DNA of 9,411 nt from CADEDH01 sp047971245 (GCA_047971245.1 JBKDZN010000022.1:1-9411), one strand, 5' to 3'. Shown: positions 1 to 7,765, counted from the first letter of the stretch. Notes: generated by a model from the letters alone, not told the origin. Translations and numbers: made by a program.

Positions 1-3000
1 CCGAGGCGCCCCCGGTCGTTGCCGTGGTCGTCGCGGCCGATCCCGGCGAGCACTTCGCCGAGATGCTGGCCTCTCTCGGGGGCCAGGATTACGAGAACCT
101 CTCGGTGCTGGTCATCGACGCGGGCAGCGCCGAGCCGATCGCCGACCGGGTGGCCGATGTGTTGCCCGACGCCTACCTCCACCGCCTCACCGGCGACCCC
201 GGGTGGAGCGTCGCCGCCAACCAGTCCATCGAGCTGGTGTCGGGCTCCCCGTTCCTGCTGTTCTGCCACGACGATGTGGTGCTGGGCGAACGCTGTGTCT
301 CCACCCTGATGAGCCAGCTGTACCGCCACAACGCGGGGATCGCCGGGCCGAAACTCGTGGCCTTCGACGACCCGCGGCGGTTGCTGCAGATCGGTATGGG
401 TTCGGACCGCTTCGGGGTCCTGGTCGACCAGGTCGAGCGGGGCGAGTTCGACCAGGAGCAGTACGACCCGATCCGTGAAGTGTTCGTGATCCCCGGCGCG
501 GTCCAGCTCATCCGGTCCGACCTGTTCGTCGCCCTCGGTGGCTTCGATCCCGACATCGGCCTGCTGGGGGAAGACCTCGACCTCTGCTGGCGGGCCCAGG
601 CCCTGGGAGCCCGGGTGTTGGCCGTCTCCGACGCCAGTGCCCGCCACCGGGAGGCCATGGACGAGCGGATCACGCCCCGGGAGCGCCGCAAGCTGGCCAC
701 CCGGCACCGTCTCCGTACCGTCATGGTGGCCAACAGCAGCCGGGGCCGTTTCGTGACCGTCCCGGTGGCCATGTCACTCATCGTGCTGGAGGGCCTCTTC
801 TACCTCCTGTCCGGCCGACGGGGCCAGGCCCGCGACATGTTCTCCGCCATCGGCTGGAACCTGACCCGGCTCGGCGACATCCGCAAGCGGCGTCGGGCCC
901 TGCGGCAGATCCGCCAGCGGACCGACCGGGAGGTCAGAGCCCAGCAGATCGGGGGATCGGCGTCCCTCAACAGCTTCTCCCGAGGTCAGCTGACCGCAGG
1001 CCAGGACCGCTTCTCCGGGTTCATCGGCGCGATCCGGGCCTCGTTCGCCGGCGACGATTCCAGTTCCCTGCGTGACGCGGCCGTGATCGCCGGTCTGCTC
1101 ACCATCGTCATGGCCTTCGGCAGCCGCCACCTGCTCAGCCGGGGGGTGGTCCCGGTGGGCCAGATCCCGCTCGTGCCCTCGGCCACCGAGCTGTTCCGGG
1201 AATGGTGGGGCGGGTGGCGATCCACCGGCACCGGGGGGGCCGGGAACCCGCCCGGCGCCTTCGTCCTGCTGGGTCTGGGCCGGGCGGTCACGTTCTGGTC
1301 GCCGGGACTGTTCGACCGCCTGGTGGTGATCGGCCCGATGATCGTCGGGGCGTTCGGGATGTTCCGCCTGTGCCGGCCGCTGGTCAGCGCCCGGGCCTCC
1401 GCGGTGGCCGCCGCCCTCTACGCCGTCACCCCCCTGCTCAACGCCATGCTCGGCGCCGGACGGTGGAACGCCCTGGTCATCTACGCCGGGGGCCCGTTCC
1501 TGCTCGGCTCACTGTTCCGGCTGAGTCGGGTCAGCCCGTACGGCTCCATCGACGGGCCGATGGGGGTCCGGGTGTTGGCCCGGAGCATGCCGGTGCTGTC
1601 CATCCGCTACGGGTTCCTGGTCGCCGTGCTGGCCTCGTTCGCCCCCGCCGCGGTCGTGGTCGGGGTGGTCATGGCCCTCGCCATGCTGCTGGCGTCACCA
1701 CTGGCCGACGGGTCACTGCGTTGGCGGCCGTTCGGGCTCGGTGTCCTGGCGGCCGTGGCCGCATCGGTGGCCCTGCACGGGCCGTGGGCGTTCGACGTGA
1801 TGCGCCAGTTCTCGTGGGGCTGGCTGGTCGGTCCGCCGTCGCCCGAGGCCGACGTGTCCGGCCTGCTCGACCTGGTCCTGTTCGCCCCCGGTCGCTTCGG
1901 CCCGTCGGTCATGGCCGTCGGCCTGGTCGCGCTGGCCCTGATGGGGTTGGCGCTGAGCACCACCCGGCGGTTGCGGTTCTCGATCCAGCTCTGGGTGATC
2001 TCCCTGGTGTTTCTCACCCTGGCCTGGTTGGCCCACCGGGGTTGGCTGCCGATGGCGCTGCCCACCGACGAGATCCTGCTCGTCCCGGTCCTGGCCTCCT
2101 GGTGTGTCCTGGCCGGCTTCGTGGTGGCCGCGCTCGAACAGTGGGGCGACACCCGCCGGATGGCCCGCCGGGGGGCGATGCTCCTGGCGGGGGTGGCGCT
2201 GACCCTGGCCACGGTGGGGGCGATGGTCCGCAGCCTGGCCGGCGACTGGGGCTCCCCCAGCCAGAACTACACCGCCTTCACCGGTTTCCTGGCCGACGAC
2301 GACAACGCGGACGGCCGGATCCTCTGGTTGGGCCAGCCCAGTGTGGTGCCGATCGATACGGTCAGGAGCGCCGGCGGGATCCCCTACGCCATGACCGACG
2401 GTGGTGAGCCGACGGTCATCGGGCGGTGGCTGCCGGGCCCGGTCGGCTCCACCGACGGGGTCGGCCACCACCTCGAACTGGCCACCGCGGGCGAGACGGT
2501 CCGGCTGGGGCGCCTGCTCGCCCCCTACGGGATCGACTATGTGGTCGTGATGGACCAGCTCGCCCCCGAACCCTACGACGGTCCCAAGGTGCCGCCCGAT
2601 CCGCAGCTCATGGCCGCCCTGGAGCAGCAGCTCGACCTCGAGCGGGTCTCGGGCATGCCCAACCTGATCGTGTTCCGCAACGCGGCCGCCGCCGGATCGG
2701 TGGCCACCCTTCCCAGCTCGGCGGCCGCCGAGGCTGTCACCCCGGCCCAGCAGATGGCGGTCGACCTGTCCACCGGTGCCCCCGTCGAGGGCGAACAGAC
2801 CGCACCCGGAGCCTGGGTGGTCACCACCTCCGGTGGCAACCCGGTGCTGGTGGCCACCCCGTCGGCCGATCTGGAGATGCACGGCAGCGACGCCGCCCTG
2901 ATCAGCGGGTTCGACGGTCTCACCGTCATCCCGGCCACGGTGAACGGCACCGTGGAGCTGGAGCACCCGACCCCCCTCGGCCGCCGGATCGGCCAGCTCG

Positions 3001-3068
3001 GCCAGTTCGTCCTGGTGGGGTTGGGCGCCATCCTGGCCCAGACCCGACGTGAGGTGGTGGCCGAATGA
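1..3068 (+). CDS. Large family-2 glycosyltransferase fused to a multi-pass membrane region and extracytoplasmic domain (5' partial)
   Basis: Probably transfers a sugar onto an envelope glycan or lipid carrier at the cytoplasmic membrane. The frame is open to the left edge (first whole codon at 3, reading EAPPVVAVVVAADPGEHF), so the start lies just outside; the GTG at 24 sits inside the first beta strand of a GT2 fold and is unlikely to be the start. Numbering from the codon at 24, residues 1-240 form the GT2 domain, with HDDV at 82-85 as the nucleotide-sugar/metal site and GGFD...GEDLDLCWR at 172-190 as the acceptor/base motif. A basic segment follows (RKRRRALRQIRQR, 287-299). Hydrophobic helices are visible near 243-263, 352-368, 432-499, 526-588, 627-671, 683-737 and 990-1006. 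Residues 741-985 look like a soluble outer domain, with LLAPYGIDYVVV at 831-842 as in GT-C/YfhO-type proteins. It overlaps the next gene by four bases (ATGA). GT2 assignment is firm; the substrate is unknown. Confidence 0.88.
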   Translation, partial: EAPPVVAVVVAADPGEHFAEMLASLGGQDYENLSVLVIDAGSAEPIADRVADVLPDAYLHRLTGDPGWSVAANQSIELVSGSPFLLFCHDDVVLGERCVSTLMSQLYRHNAGIAGPKLVAFDDPRRLLQIGMGSDRFGVLVDQVERGEFDQEQYDPIREVFVIPGAVQLIRSDLFVALGGFDPDIGLLGEDLDLCWRAQALGARVLAVSDASARHREAMDERITPRERRKLATRHRLRTVMVANSSRGRFVTVPVAMSLIVLEGLFYLLSGRRGQARDMFSAIGWNLTRLGDIRKRRRALRQIRQRTDREVRAQQIGGSASLNSFSRGQLTAGQDRFSGFIGAIRASFAGDDSSSLRDAAVIAGLLTIVMAFGSRHLLSRGVVPVGQIPLVPSATELFREWWGGWRSTGTGGAGNPPGAFVLLGLGRAVTFWSPGLFDRLVVIGPMIVGAFGMFRLCRPLVSARASAVAAALYAVTPLLNAMLGAGRWNALVIYAGGPFLLGSLFRLSRVSPYGSIDGPMGVRVLARSMPVLSIRYGFLVAVLASFAPAAVVVGVVMALAMLLASPLADGSLRWRPFGLGVLAAVAASVALHGPWAFDVMRQFSWGWLVGPPSPEADVSGLLDLVLFAPGRFGPSVMAVGLVALALMGLALSTTRRLRFSIQLWVISLVFLTLAWLAHRGWLPMALPTDEILLVPVLASWCVLAGFVVAALEQWGDTRRMARRGAMLLAGVALTLATVGAMVRSLAGDWGSPSQNYTAFTGFLADDDNADGRILWLGQPSVVPIDTVRSAGGIPYAMTDGGEPTVIGRWLPGPVGSTDGVGHHLELATAGETVRLGRLLAPYGIDYVVVMDQLAPEPYDGPKVPPDPQLMAALEQQLDLERVSGMPNLIVFRNAAAAGSVATLPSSAAAEAVTPAQQMAVDLSTGAPVEGEQTAPGAWVVTTSGGNPVLVATPSADLEMHGSDAALISGFDGLTVIPATVNGTVELEHPTPLGRRIGQLGQFVLVGLGAILAQTRREVVAE
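3051..3057 (+). promoter_or_regulatory. Ribosome binding site of the DUF5719-like gene
   Basis: GAGGTGG lies inside the end of the glycosyltransferase gene, with GAGG ten bases before the ATG at 3065. It supports this ATG, whose first base precedes the TGA of the upstream gene (ATGA overlap), so translation of the two proteins is probably coupled. Confidence 0.55.
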
Positions 3069-5332
3069 GCTGGTGGCGGAAGGGCCGGTCCGAGGACGAG
3101 CCGGCGGACGACAACCAGGACCCGGCCACCCCGGGCGAGGGGTTCGGTGACGCCTACCGCGACCCGTCGTTCCTCGACGAGGGTCACCCTCCGGACGGGT
3201 ATCCCGAGACCCACAACCGGGGCCACGACTATCCGGACGCCGGCGCCCAGTTCGCGGCCTCGGACTACGCCGAGAGCGGGTTCGGCGACCCCGCCGGTCC
3301 GATCGGTGGCGGGTCGGCCGACCTCGGCTTCCCCGATGACGACGCGGTGCGGCCGCTCGATCCCGGGGCCACCGGACCGATCCCGGCCCCGAATCATGCC
3401 GCCGACCGTCCCGTCTCGTCCCGTCCCACCCTGCCCCCCGAGGCCCCCTGGGCCGACGACCGGCTGGATGGGGGCGATCCGGGTGACGACCCGTTCGCAG
3501 CCGCCGAACCGGTGGATCTCGGGATCCCGGGACCGCCGACGGACCTCGGCGAGGAGCCCGAGGCCCTCGAGCCGGAGACCGGTGACGGGGCCGCCGGACG
3601 GGGCCGCCGGCTGCGCCGGCCCCGTCGCCCGCAGGGATCGGAGCGCCCCTCCGGTCGTCGCGGCGCCGGGGCGATACGAGCCTCCCTGGTGTTCGTGGTC
3701 GCCGGCATCCTCCTCGCCGCCGGCCTCTACGACCGGGTCGAACCGACCACGGCCGACGAGGCTGACACCGGGGCGGCCCCGGTGGTCACGCCCTCGATGA
3801 CGGATCCGGCCCGTCTCGACGGGGTCTGGTATTGCGCCCTCGGGTCCAGCGCACCGGACGGATTCGCCAACAACACCCTCACCCTCTCCAACCTGGGGGA
3901 TGAACCCACCAAGGCGAGCATCGGGGTCCTGACCGGGGACGGGCGGGCCCCGACCATCACCGTCGACCTGGCCCCCCACTCCACCCAGGAGATCCCTCTG
4001 TCGGACGCCGCCCGGGCCGAGGTGGCCGGTGCGGTGGTCGAGATGCTGGATGGGGTCGGCGTCGTGAGCCACCGGGTCGACACCGCGGTCGGTCCGGCCG
4101 AGGCACCGTGTGCCACCCATGTCTCCAACACCTGGTACTTCGCCGGGGGTCGTACCGAGCGCGACGCCAAGGAGTACCTGGCCCTGATGAACCCGTTCCC
4201 CGAGGACGTGGTGTTCAACGTGGAGCTGTACCGGGCGTCGGGCCGGCCTCGGCAGCCGGCCGAGCTGCGGGGTGCCGACGTGAAGGCGAACTCCATCAAG
4301 GTCATCGAGATCGATACCTACATCGCCCGCGAAGAGGTGGTGGCGGTCACGGTCAACACCGTCCGGGGCCGCCTGGTCGCCGAACGGTTGGTCACCACCA
4401 ACGGGGATCTCGGCCCCAAGGGCGCGGCGCTCGAACTGGGTGCCCCGGAACCGGCCCTGAGCTGGATGCTGCCGGCCGGCCGGGTCCAAGCGACCGGCGA
4501 CGACCAGGTGATCGTGTTCAATCCGGACCCGGAGCGTTCGGCCTCGGTCGAGCTCGATCTGTGGCCGCTCAACCCCACCGATCGTTCGCTCTACGGGATG
4601 AGCTCCATCCCGCGTGAGCTGCTCCCCGGCCGGTTCGAGGTCATCGACCTGCGGAACGAGGCCCAGCGATTCGGGGTGCCCCTGCCCTACGAGATGGGGG
4701 TCAGCGTCCGCTCCACCAACGAGGTCCCGATCGTCACCGAACGCTGGCAGTTCGCCACCGCCGTCGATCGGTCCCTGATCGGCGCCGGCGGCTCCGAGGC
4801 CGACCCGGAAGACCCCACCACCGACCCCACGGCCCCGGACGGGACGACGGATACGACGGCTCCGGACGGGACCACCGACACCACGGCGGCCGAGACCGCC
4901 CCCGGCACCGGCGACGCCGGTCAGCCCGACACCGGTGAGCTGGACATTCCCGGGATCCTCGGTGGGGAGGCGCAGGAGCTGGTGCAGCCCAGCCCCGACG
5001 TCGGCATCGCCACCTCCCGGGGCACCGAGGTGCTCTCGTCGCGCTGGGTCGTCCCGTGGGTGCCCGTGGCCGCCCCCTCGGCCTCGGTGATCGTGGTGAC
5101 CGCTCCCCAGGACGCCTCGATCGAGGTCAGGGCGCTGGTGAACGGGGAGATGGCCGGCCCGTTCCTGGCCGACGTGGCCGCCGGCGGCCGAGCCATCGTC
5201 CCCCTGGACATCGCCGGCCCCGGGGCTGCGGTGCTGGTGGAATCCACCGGCCCGGTGTCGGTCGAGGCCCAGGTGGTCAACCCGGGCGTCTCCTACGACG
5301 TGATCGCCGGGGTCCCGACCGTTGCCGGCTGA
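3065..5332 (+). CDS. Single-pass membrane protein with DUF5719-like extracytoplasmic beta modules
   Basis: No enzymatic function is recognisable. The likely role is as an extracytoplasmic partner of the upstream glycosyltransferase, because the two genes overlap by four bases. Residues 1-176 are acidic, Pro/Gly-rich and probably disordered. Residues 178-199 are strongly basic (RGRRLRRPRRP and RRG), followed by one membrane helix at about 205-222, so positive-inside rules give N-in, C-out. The outer part contains WYC at 255-257 and NTWYF at 355-359, and four copies of a beta-rich module (about 269-338, 370-445, 480-562, 673-738). A Thr/Asp/Pro-rich linker at about 577-625 separates modules three and four. 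It has only two cysteines, C257 and C349, both outside. The start is the ATG with GAGGTGG upstream. The DUF5719 name is from recalled resemblance and from the gene order GT2-DUF5719 known in actinobacteria; no search was run. Confidence 0.85.
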   Translation: MSWWRKGRSEDEPADDNQDPATPGEGFGDAYRDPSFLDEGHPPDGYPETHNRGHDYPDAGAQFAASDYAESGFGDPAGPIGGGSADLGFPDDDAVRPLDPGATGPIPAPNHAADRPVSSRPTLPPEAPWADDRLDGGDPGDDPFAAAEPVDLGIPGPPTDLGEEPEALEPETGDGAAGRGRRLRRPRRPQGSERPSGRRGAGAIRASLVFVVAGILLAAGLYDRVEPTTADEADTGAAPVVTPSMTDPARLDGVWYCALGSSAPDGFANNTLTLSNLGDEPTKASIGVLTGDGRAPTITVDLAPHSTQEIPLSDAARAEVAGAVVEMLDGVGVVSHRVDTAVGPAEAPCATHVSNTWYFAGGRTERDAKEYLALMNPFPEDVVFNVELYRASGRPRQPAELRGADVKANSIKVIEIDTYIAREEVVAVTVNTVRGRLVAERLVTTNGDLGPKGAALELGAPEPALSWMLPAGRVQATGDDQVIVFNPDPERSASVELDLWPLNPTDRSLYGMSSIPRELLPGRFEVIDLRNEAQRFGVPLPYEMGVSVRSTNEVPIVTERWQFATAVDRSLIGAGGSEADPEDPTTDPTAPDGTTDTTAPDGTTDTTAAETAPGTGDAGQPDTGELDIPGILGGEAQELVQPSPDVGIATSRGTEVLSSRWVVPWVPVAAPSASVIVVTAPQDASIEVRALVNGEMAGPFLADVAAGGRAIVPLDIAGPGAAVLVESTGPVSVEAQVVNPGVSYDVIAGVPTVAG
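4829..4882 (+). repeat. Two tandem 27-bp units encoding TAPDGTTDT
   Basis: Residues 589-597 and 598-606 of the DUF5719-like protein are the same nine residues, TAPDGTTDT, followed by a degenerate third start (TAAETAP). The two DNA copies differ at several third positions, so the duplication is not recent or is held by selection on composition. It lies in the flexible linker between the third and fourth outer modules, where length changes should be tolerated. Confidence 0.8.
5309..5312 (+). promoter_or_regulatory. Weak ribosome binding site for the TTG start
   Basis: GGGG lies nine bases before the TTG at 5322, inside the last codons of the DUF5719-like gene. It is a poor match to the ribosome, so initiation probably depends on ribosomes finishing the overlapping upstream gene. 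In this GC-rich DNA a G run is weak evidence on its own. Confidence 0.25.
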
Positions 5333-5750
5333 TCGGATCATCGCCCTGCTGGCCCTCACGGCCGTGGCCGTGGCCGTGGCCCTGGTGCTGCAACGACGCC
5401 GGGCCGATCCGCCGTCGGCGCCCAGCTACCGGGCCCCCACCCAGCTCGACCGGGACGACTTCGACCAGCCGCCCAGTCCCCGGCTGGTGGTGCTGTTCGC
5501 TTCCGACAGCTGCCAGACGTGTCCCGGAGCCTGGGCCGCCGTGGTCGAGGCGTGCGGACCCGACGGTCCCCGGGCCGGGGTGCCCCACACCCGGGTGTCG
5601 GTGGAGGGCAGCCCCGAACTGCACCAGCGCTACCGGGTCGACGCCGTGCCCACCACGGTCATCGCCGATGCCGACGGGGTGGTCGTCCAAGCCCTGTTCG
5701 GCCCGGTCGGCGTGGATGATGTCGTCCACGCCATCGACACCCCCGGCTGA
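5322..5750 (+). CDS. Membrane-anchored thioredoxin-fold protein with a CQTC active site
   Basis: Likely a thiol-disulfide oxidoreductase or redox-sensing thioredoxin-like protein tethered to the membrane. The 142-residue protein has one N-terminal helix (about 6-23), then RRR at 25-27, a linker, and a thioredoxin domain from about 52. The strand LVVLFA leads into the CQTC motif at 64-67, and the cis-proline loop is AVPTT with P110. The usual Trp before the first Cys is replaced by Ser. The TTG start at 5322 is chosen because it includes the whole helix; the next in-frame start, GTG at 5364, would cut the helix. It overlaps the upstream gene by 11 bases, with GGGG at 5309-5312 as a weak ribosome site. 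RRR after the helix would place the domain in the cytoplasm by the positive-inside rule. It recalls the actinobacterial one-helix TlpA-like proteins with FCQPC-type sites. Confidence 0.85.
   Translation: MPADRIIALLALTAVAVAVALVLQRRRADPPSAPSYRAPTQLDRDDFDQPPSPRLVVLFASDSCQTCPGAWAAVVEACGPDGPRAGVPHTRVSVEGSPELHQRYRVDAVPTTVIADADGVVVQALFGPVGVDDVVHAIDTPG
5361..5381 (+). repeat. Three and a half copies of GCCGTG
   Basis: GCCGTG is repeated three times and followed by GCC, encoding the AVAVAVA run in the membrane helix of the thioredoxin-like protein. The unit is six bases, so copy-number change would only lengthen or shorten the helix and would not shift the frame. Confidence 0.7.
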
Positions 5751-5776
5751 TCGGCACCGCTCCCGCCCCGGTCAGC
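5746..5776. terminator. Possible weak bidirectional hairpin between convergent stop codons
   Basis: GCTGATC at 5746-5752 can pair with GGTCAGC at 5770-5776 (seven pairs including one G-U) around a 17-base loop. The arms contain the two stop codons of the converging genes. There is no T tract on either side, and the loop is long, so an intrinsic terminator is doubtful. The 21-base gap between the genes holds nothing else. Confidence 0.2.
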
Positions 5777-7730
5777 GATCGACTGAGGCGTCCATGGCGT
5801 CGGAATCGACGGTGTCCGACCGCTCGTCGTTGTGGGCCGACCCGATGGCGGGCATGCCGCTGTCGTCCTCGCCGCGACCCACCCGGATCAGGCGCTTGAC
5901 CTCGTCCCCGCTGAGGGTCTCGTGCTCCAGGAGGCCCCGGGCAACCAGGTTGAGCGCCTTGCGGTTGTCGGTGAGCAGCTGACGGCAGCGGTTCTCCTGC
6001 TCGACGAGGATCCGTTGGACCTCACCATCGATGAGGCTGGCGATCTCGTCGGAGTATTCCTTGTGCTGCATCATGTCGTCGCCCAGGAACACCGGTGCAC
6101 CACCACCGAACGCCATGGGGCCGAGCTTGGGCGACATGCCCCACTCCCGGACCATGCGCCGGGCCAGCCCGGTCGCCTTCTGGAGATCGTCGCCGGCGCC
6201 GGACGAGACCACACCGAACACCAGATCCTCGGCGTTGCGGCCACCCAACATCATCACGATCATGTTCTCGGCGTGGCTGAGCCGCAGTGAATGACGGTCT
6301 TCCTCGGGGAGGGTCATGGTGACCCCCAACGCCATGCCGGTGGGAATGATGGTGACCTTGTGGAGCGGGTCGTAATCCGGCAACAGGGCCGCGCACAGGG
6401 CGTGACCGGCCTCGTGGAACGCCGTCATCTCCCGTTCCTCGTCCGACATGACGAGCGAATCGCGCCGGACACCCATGAGCACCCGGTCCCTCGCCATGTC
6501 GAAATGGCGGGCGTGGATCTTGGCGTCGCCGCCCCGGACCGCGAACAGGGCCGCTTCGTTGACCAGGTTCGCCAGGTCGGCGCCGCTCATCCCCGGGGTG
6601 CCGCGGGCGATGAGGCCGAGGTCGACATCCTCGGCGATCTTCTTGTGCTTGATGTGGACCGTCAGGATCTGCTTGCGATCGTCGAGCTCGGGGAGGGGAA
6701 CCACGACCTGACGGTCGAAGCGTCCGGGACGAAGCAGGGCGGGATCGAGGATGTCGGGCCGGTTGGTGGCCGCCATCATCACGATGCCCTCGGTGGCCTC
6801 GAACCCGTCCATCTCCGACAGCATCTGGTTGAGGGTCTGCTCCCGCTCGTCGTGCCCGCCGCCCAGACCGGCGCCGCGCTTACGACCGATGGAGTCGATC
6901 TCGTCGATGAAGATGATGGCCCGACCCATCTTGCGGGCCTCGTTGAACAGGTCGCGGACCCGGCTGGCGCCGACCCCGACGAACATCTCCATGAAATCCG
7001 ATCCGGTGACCGAGAGGAACGGCACGCCGGCCTCACCGGCCACGGCCCGGGCGATCAGGGTCTTCCCGGTACCGGGCGGACCCACCAGCAGCACCCCCTT
7101 GGGGATGCGGGCCCCGATCTCGGCGAACTTCCCCGGTTCCTTGAGGAAGTCCACCACCTCGGTGATCTCCTTCTTGACCGATGCGTACCCGGCCACGTCG
7201 TCGAAGGTGGCGCCGGGACGCTCCGAGGAGTACGTCTTGGCCCGGCTCCGGCCGATCGACATGATCCCGCCCATCTGGGACTGCTGGCGGCGGCTCCACC
7301 ACAGGAACAGGCCGACCAGCACGATGAAGGGCAGGAGGGGAAGGAAGGTGGTGAAGAAATTGCCGGTGGGTGTCTCCGGCTCCACCTCGACATTGTGCTG
7401 ATCCAGGAGTTGCAGATCGGCTTCGGGGAACGGATCGAGCCCGGTGGTCCGGAACAGGTCCCCGTTGGTCTTCTTGCCGCTGATCTCGGCGGTCAGGTTG
7501 TTGTAGGTGATCGATTCGACTTCGTTGGCCGTGACGGCCGTCTTGAACTCGGAATAGGAGATCTCATTGGCCGGCGAGGAGTTCAGGGTCGACGCCACGA
7601 CCAGTAACGTCACCAGCAACCCGATGACGATCCACGCCGACCACCGCGGCCAACCCCCGTTCGGCCGGTTCGGCGGCCGGGTGTTGCTACCGGGGCGGGG
7701 CGGCGGGGGATTCGGCCCGTTCTTACTCAT
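5772..7730 (-). CDS. ftsH: ATP-dependent zinc metalloprotease FtsH
   Basis: Membrane AAA+ protease that unfolds and degrades damaged membrane proteins and short-lived regulators, acting as a cytoplasm-facing hexamer. The 652-residue protein is complete. It has a Pro/Asn-rich N-terminus, a first helix at about 31-49, an outer domain, a second helix at about 127-146, then the AAA+ domain. That domain shows Walker A GPPGTGKT (217-224), pore loop MFVG (249-252), Walker B IIFIDE (272-277) and a second region of homology ending LLRPGRFDR, with arginine fingers R337 and R340. The protease domain has HEAGH (439-443), and D515 in SGAGDDLQKAT is the likely third zinc ligand. The last 30 residues are acidic and variable. 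Start ATG at 7730: no strong ribosome site, but a TAGGCT hexamer six bases upstream suggests a leaderless transcript. It is divergent from the CPBP gene and convergent with the thioredoxin-like gene. Confidence 0.98.
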   Translation of the reverse strand: MSKNGPNPPPPRPGSNTRPPNRPNGGWPRWSAWIVIGLLVTLLVVASTLNSSPANEISYSEFKTAVTANEVESITYNNLTAEISGKKTNGDLFRTTGLDPFPEADLQLLDQHNVEVEPETPTGNFFTTFLPLLPFIVLVGLFLWWSRRQQSQMGGIMSIGRSRAKTYSSERPGATFDDVAGYASVKKEITEVVDFLKEPGKFAEIGARIPKGVLLVGPPGTGKTLIARAVAGEAGVPFLSVTGSDFMEMFVGVGASRVRDLFNEARKMGRAIIFIDEIDSIGRKRGAGLGGGHDEREQTLNQMLSEMDGFEATEGIVMMAATNRPDILDPALLRPGRFDRQVVVPLPELDDRKQILTVHIKHKKIAEDVDLGLIARGTPGMSGADLANLVNEAALFAVRGGDAKIHARHFDMARDRVLMGVRRDSLVMSDEEREMTAFHEAGHALCAALLPDYDPLHKVTIIPTGMALGVTMTLPEEDRHSLRLSHAENMIVMMLGGRNAEDLVFGVVSSGAGDDLQKATGLARRMVREWGMSPKLGPMAFGGGAPVFLGDDMMQHKEYSDEIASLIDGEVQRILVEQENRCRQLLTDNRKALNLVARGLLEHETLSGDEVKRLIRVGRGEDDSGMPAIGSAHNDERSDTVDSDAMDASVDR

Positions 7731-7736
7731 AGGTAC

Positions 7737-7742
7737 AGCCTA
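7737..7742 (-). promoter_or_regulatory. Candidate -10 box of a leaderless ftsH promoter
   Basis: On the minus strand TAGGCT is followed by six bases and then the ATG of ftsH, so transcription would begin at or next to the start codon. The -35 position (about 7760-7765) has no clear TTGACA-like hexamer. The AGG inside TAGGCT could instead serve as a weak ribosome site eight bases before the ATG, which is the main alternative. Confidence 0.45.
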
Positions 7743-7749
7743 ATTGGCC

Positions 7750-7763
7750 GGGTTGCCGAACCC
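7750..7763. promoter_or_regulatory. Dyad GGGTT-GCCG-AACCC in the ftsH promoter spacer
   Basis: A perfect five-base inverted repeat around a four-base centre covers the spacer and reaches the -35 position of the proposed ftsH promoter. Its place would suit an operator for a repressor or another regulator. It is not a CIRCE or HAIR heat-shock element. Short dyads arise by chance in GC-rich DNA, so confidence is low. Confidence 0.3.
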
Positions 7764-7765
7764 AT

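Noticed and set aside
24..26. GTG as the start of the glycosyltransferase
   Set aside because: The upstream codons continue the hydrophobic first strand (PPVVAVVV), so the protein almost certainly starts before the window.
1202..2407. A 401-codon plus-strand frame inside the glycosyltransferase membrane region
   Set aside because: It is an out-of-phase shadow rich in Arg, Gly and Pro, whereas the chosen frame gives clear hydrophobic helices.
2573..5359. A 928-codon open frame on the minus strand opposite the glycosyltransferase end and the DUF5719-like gene
   Set aside because: Its translation is low-complexity Gly/Arg/Asp/His with no domain, and it lies antisense to a well-supported gene. 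Long antisense frames are expected where third positions are nearly all G or C.
6291..7607. A 438-codon plus-strand frame across ftsH
   Set aside because: It mirrors the ftsH coding sequence, which has every catalytic motif on the other strand.
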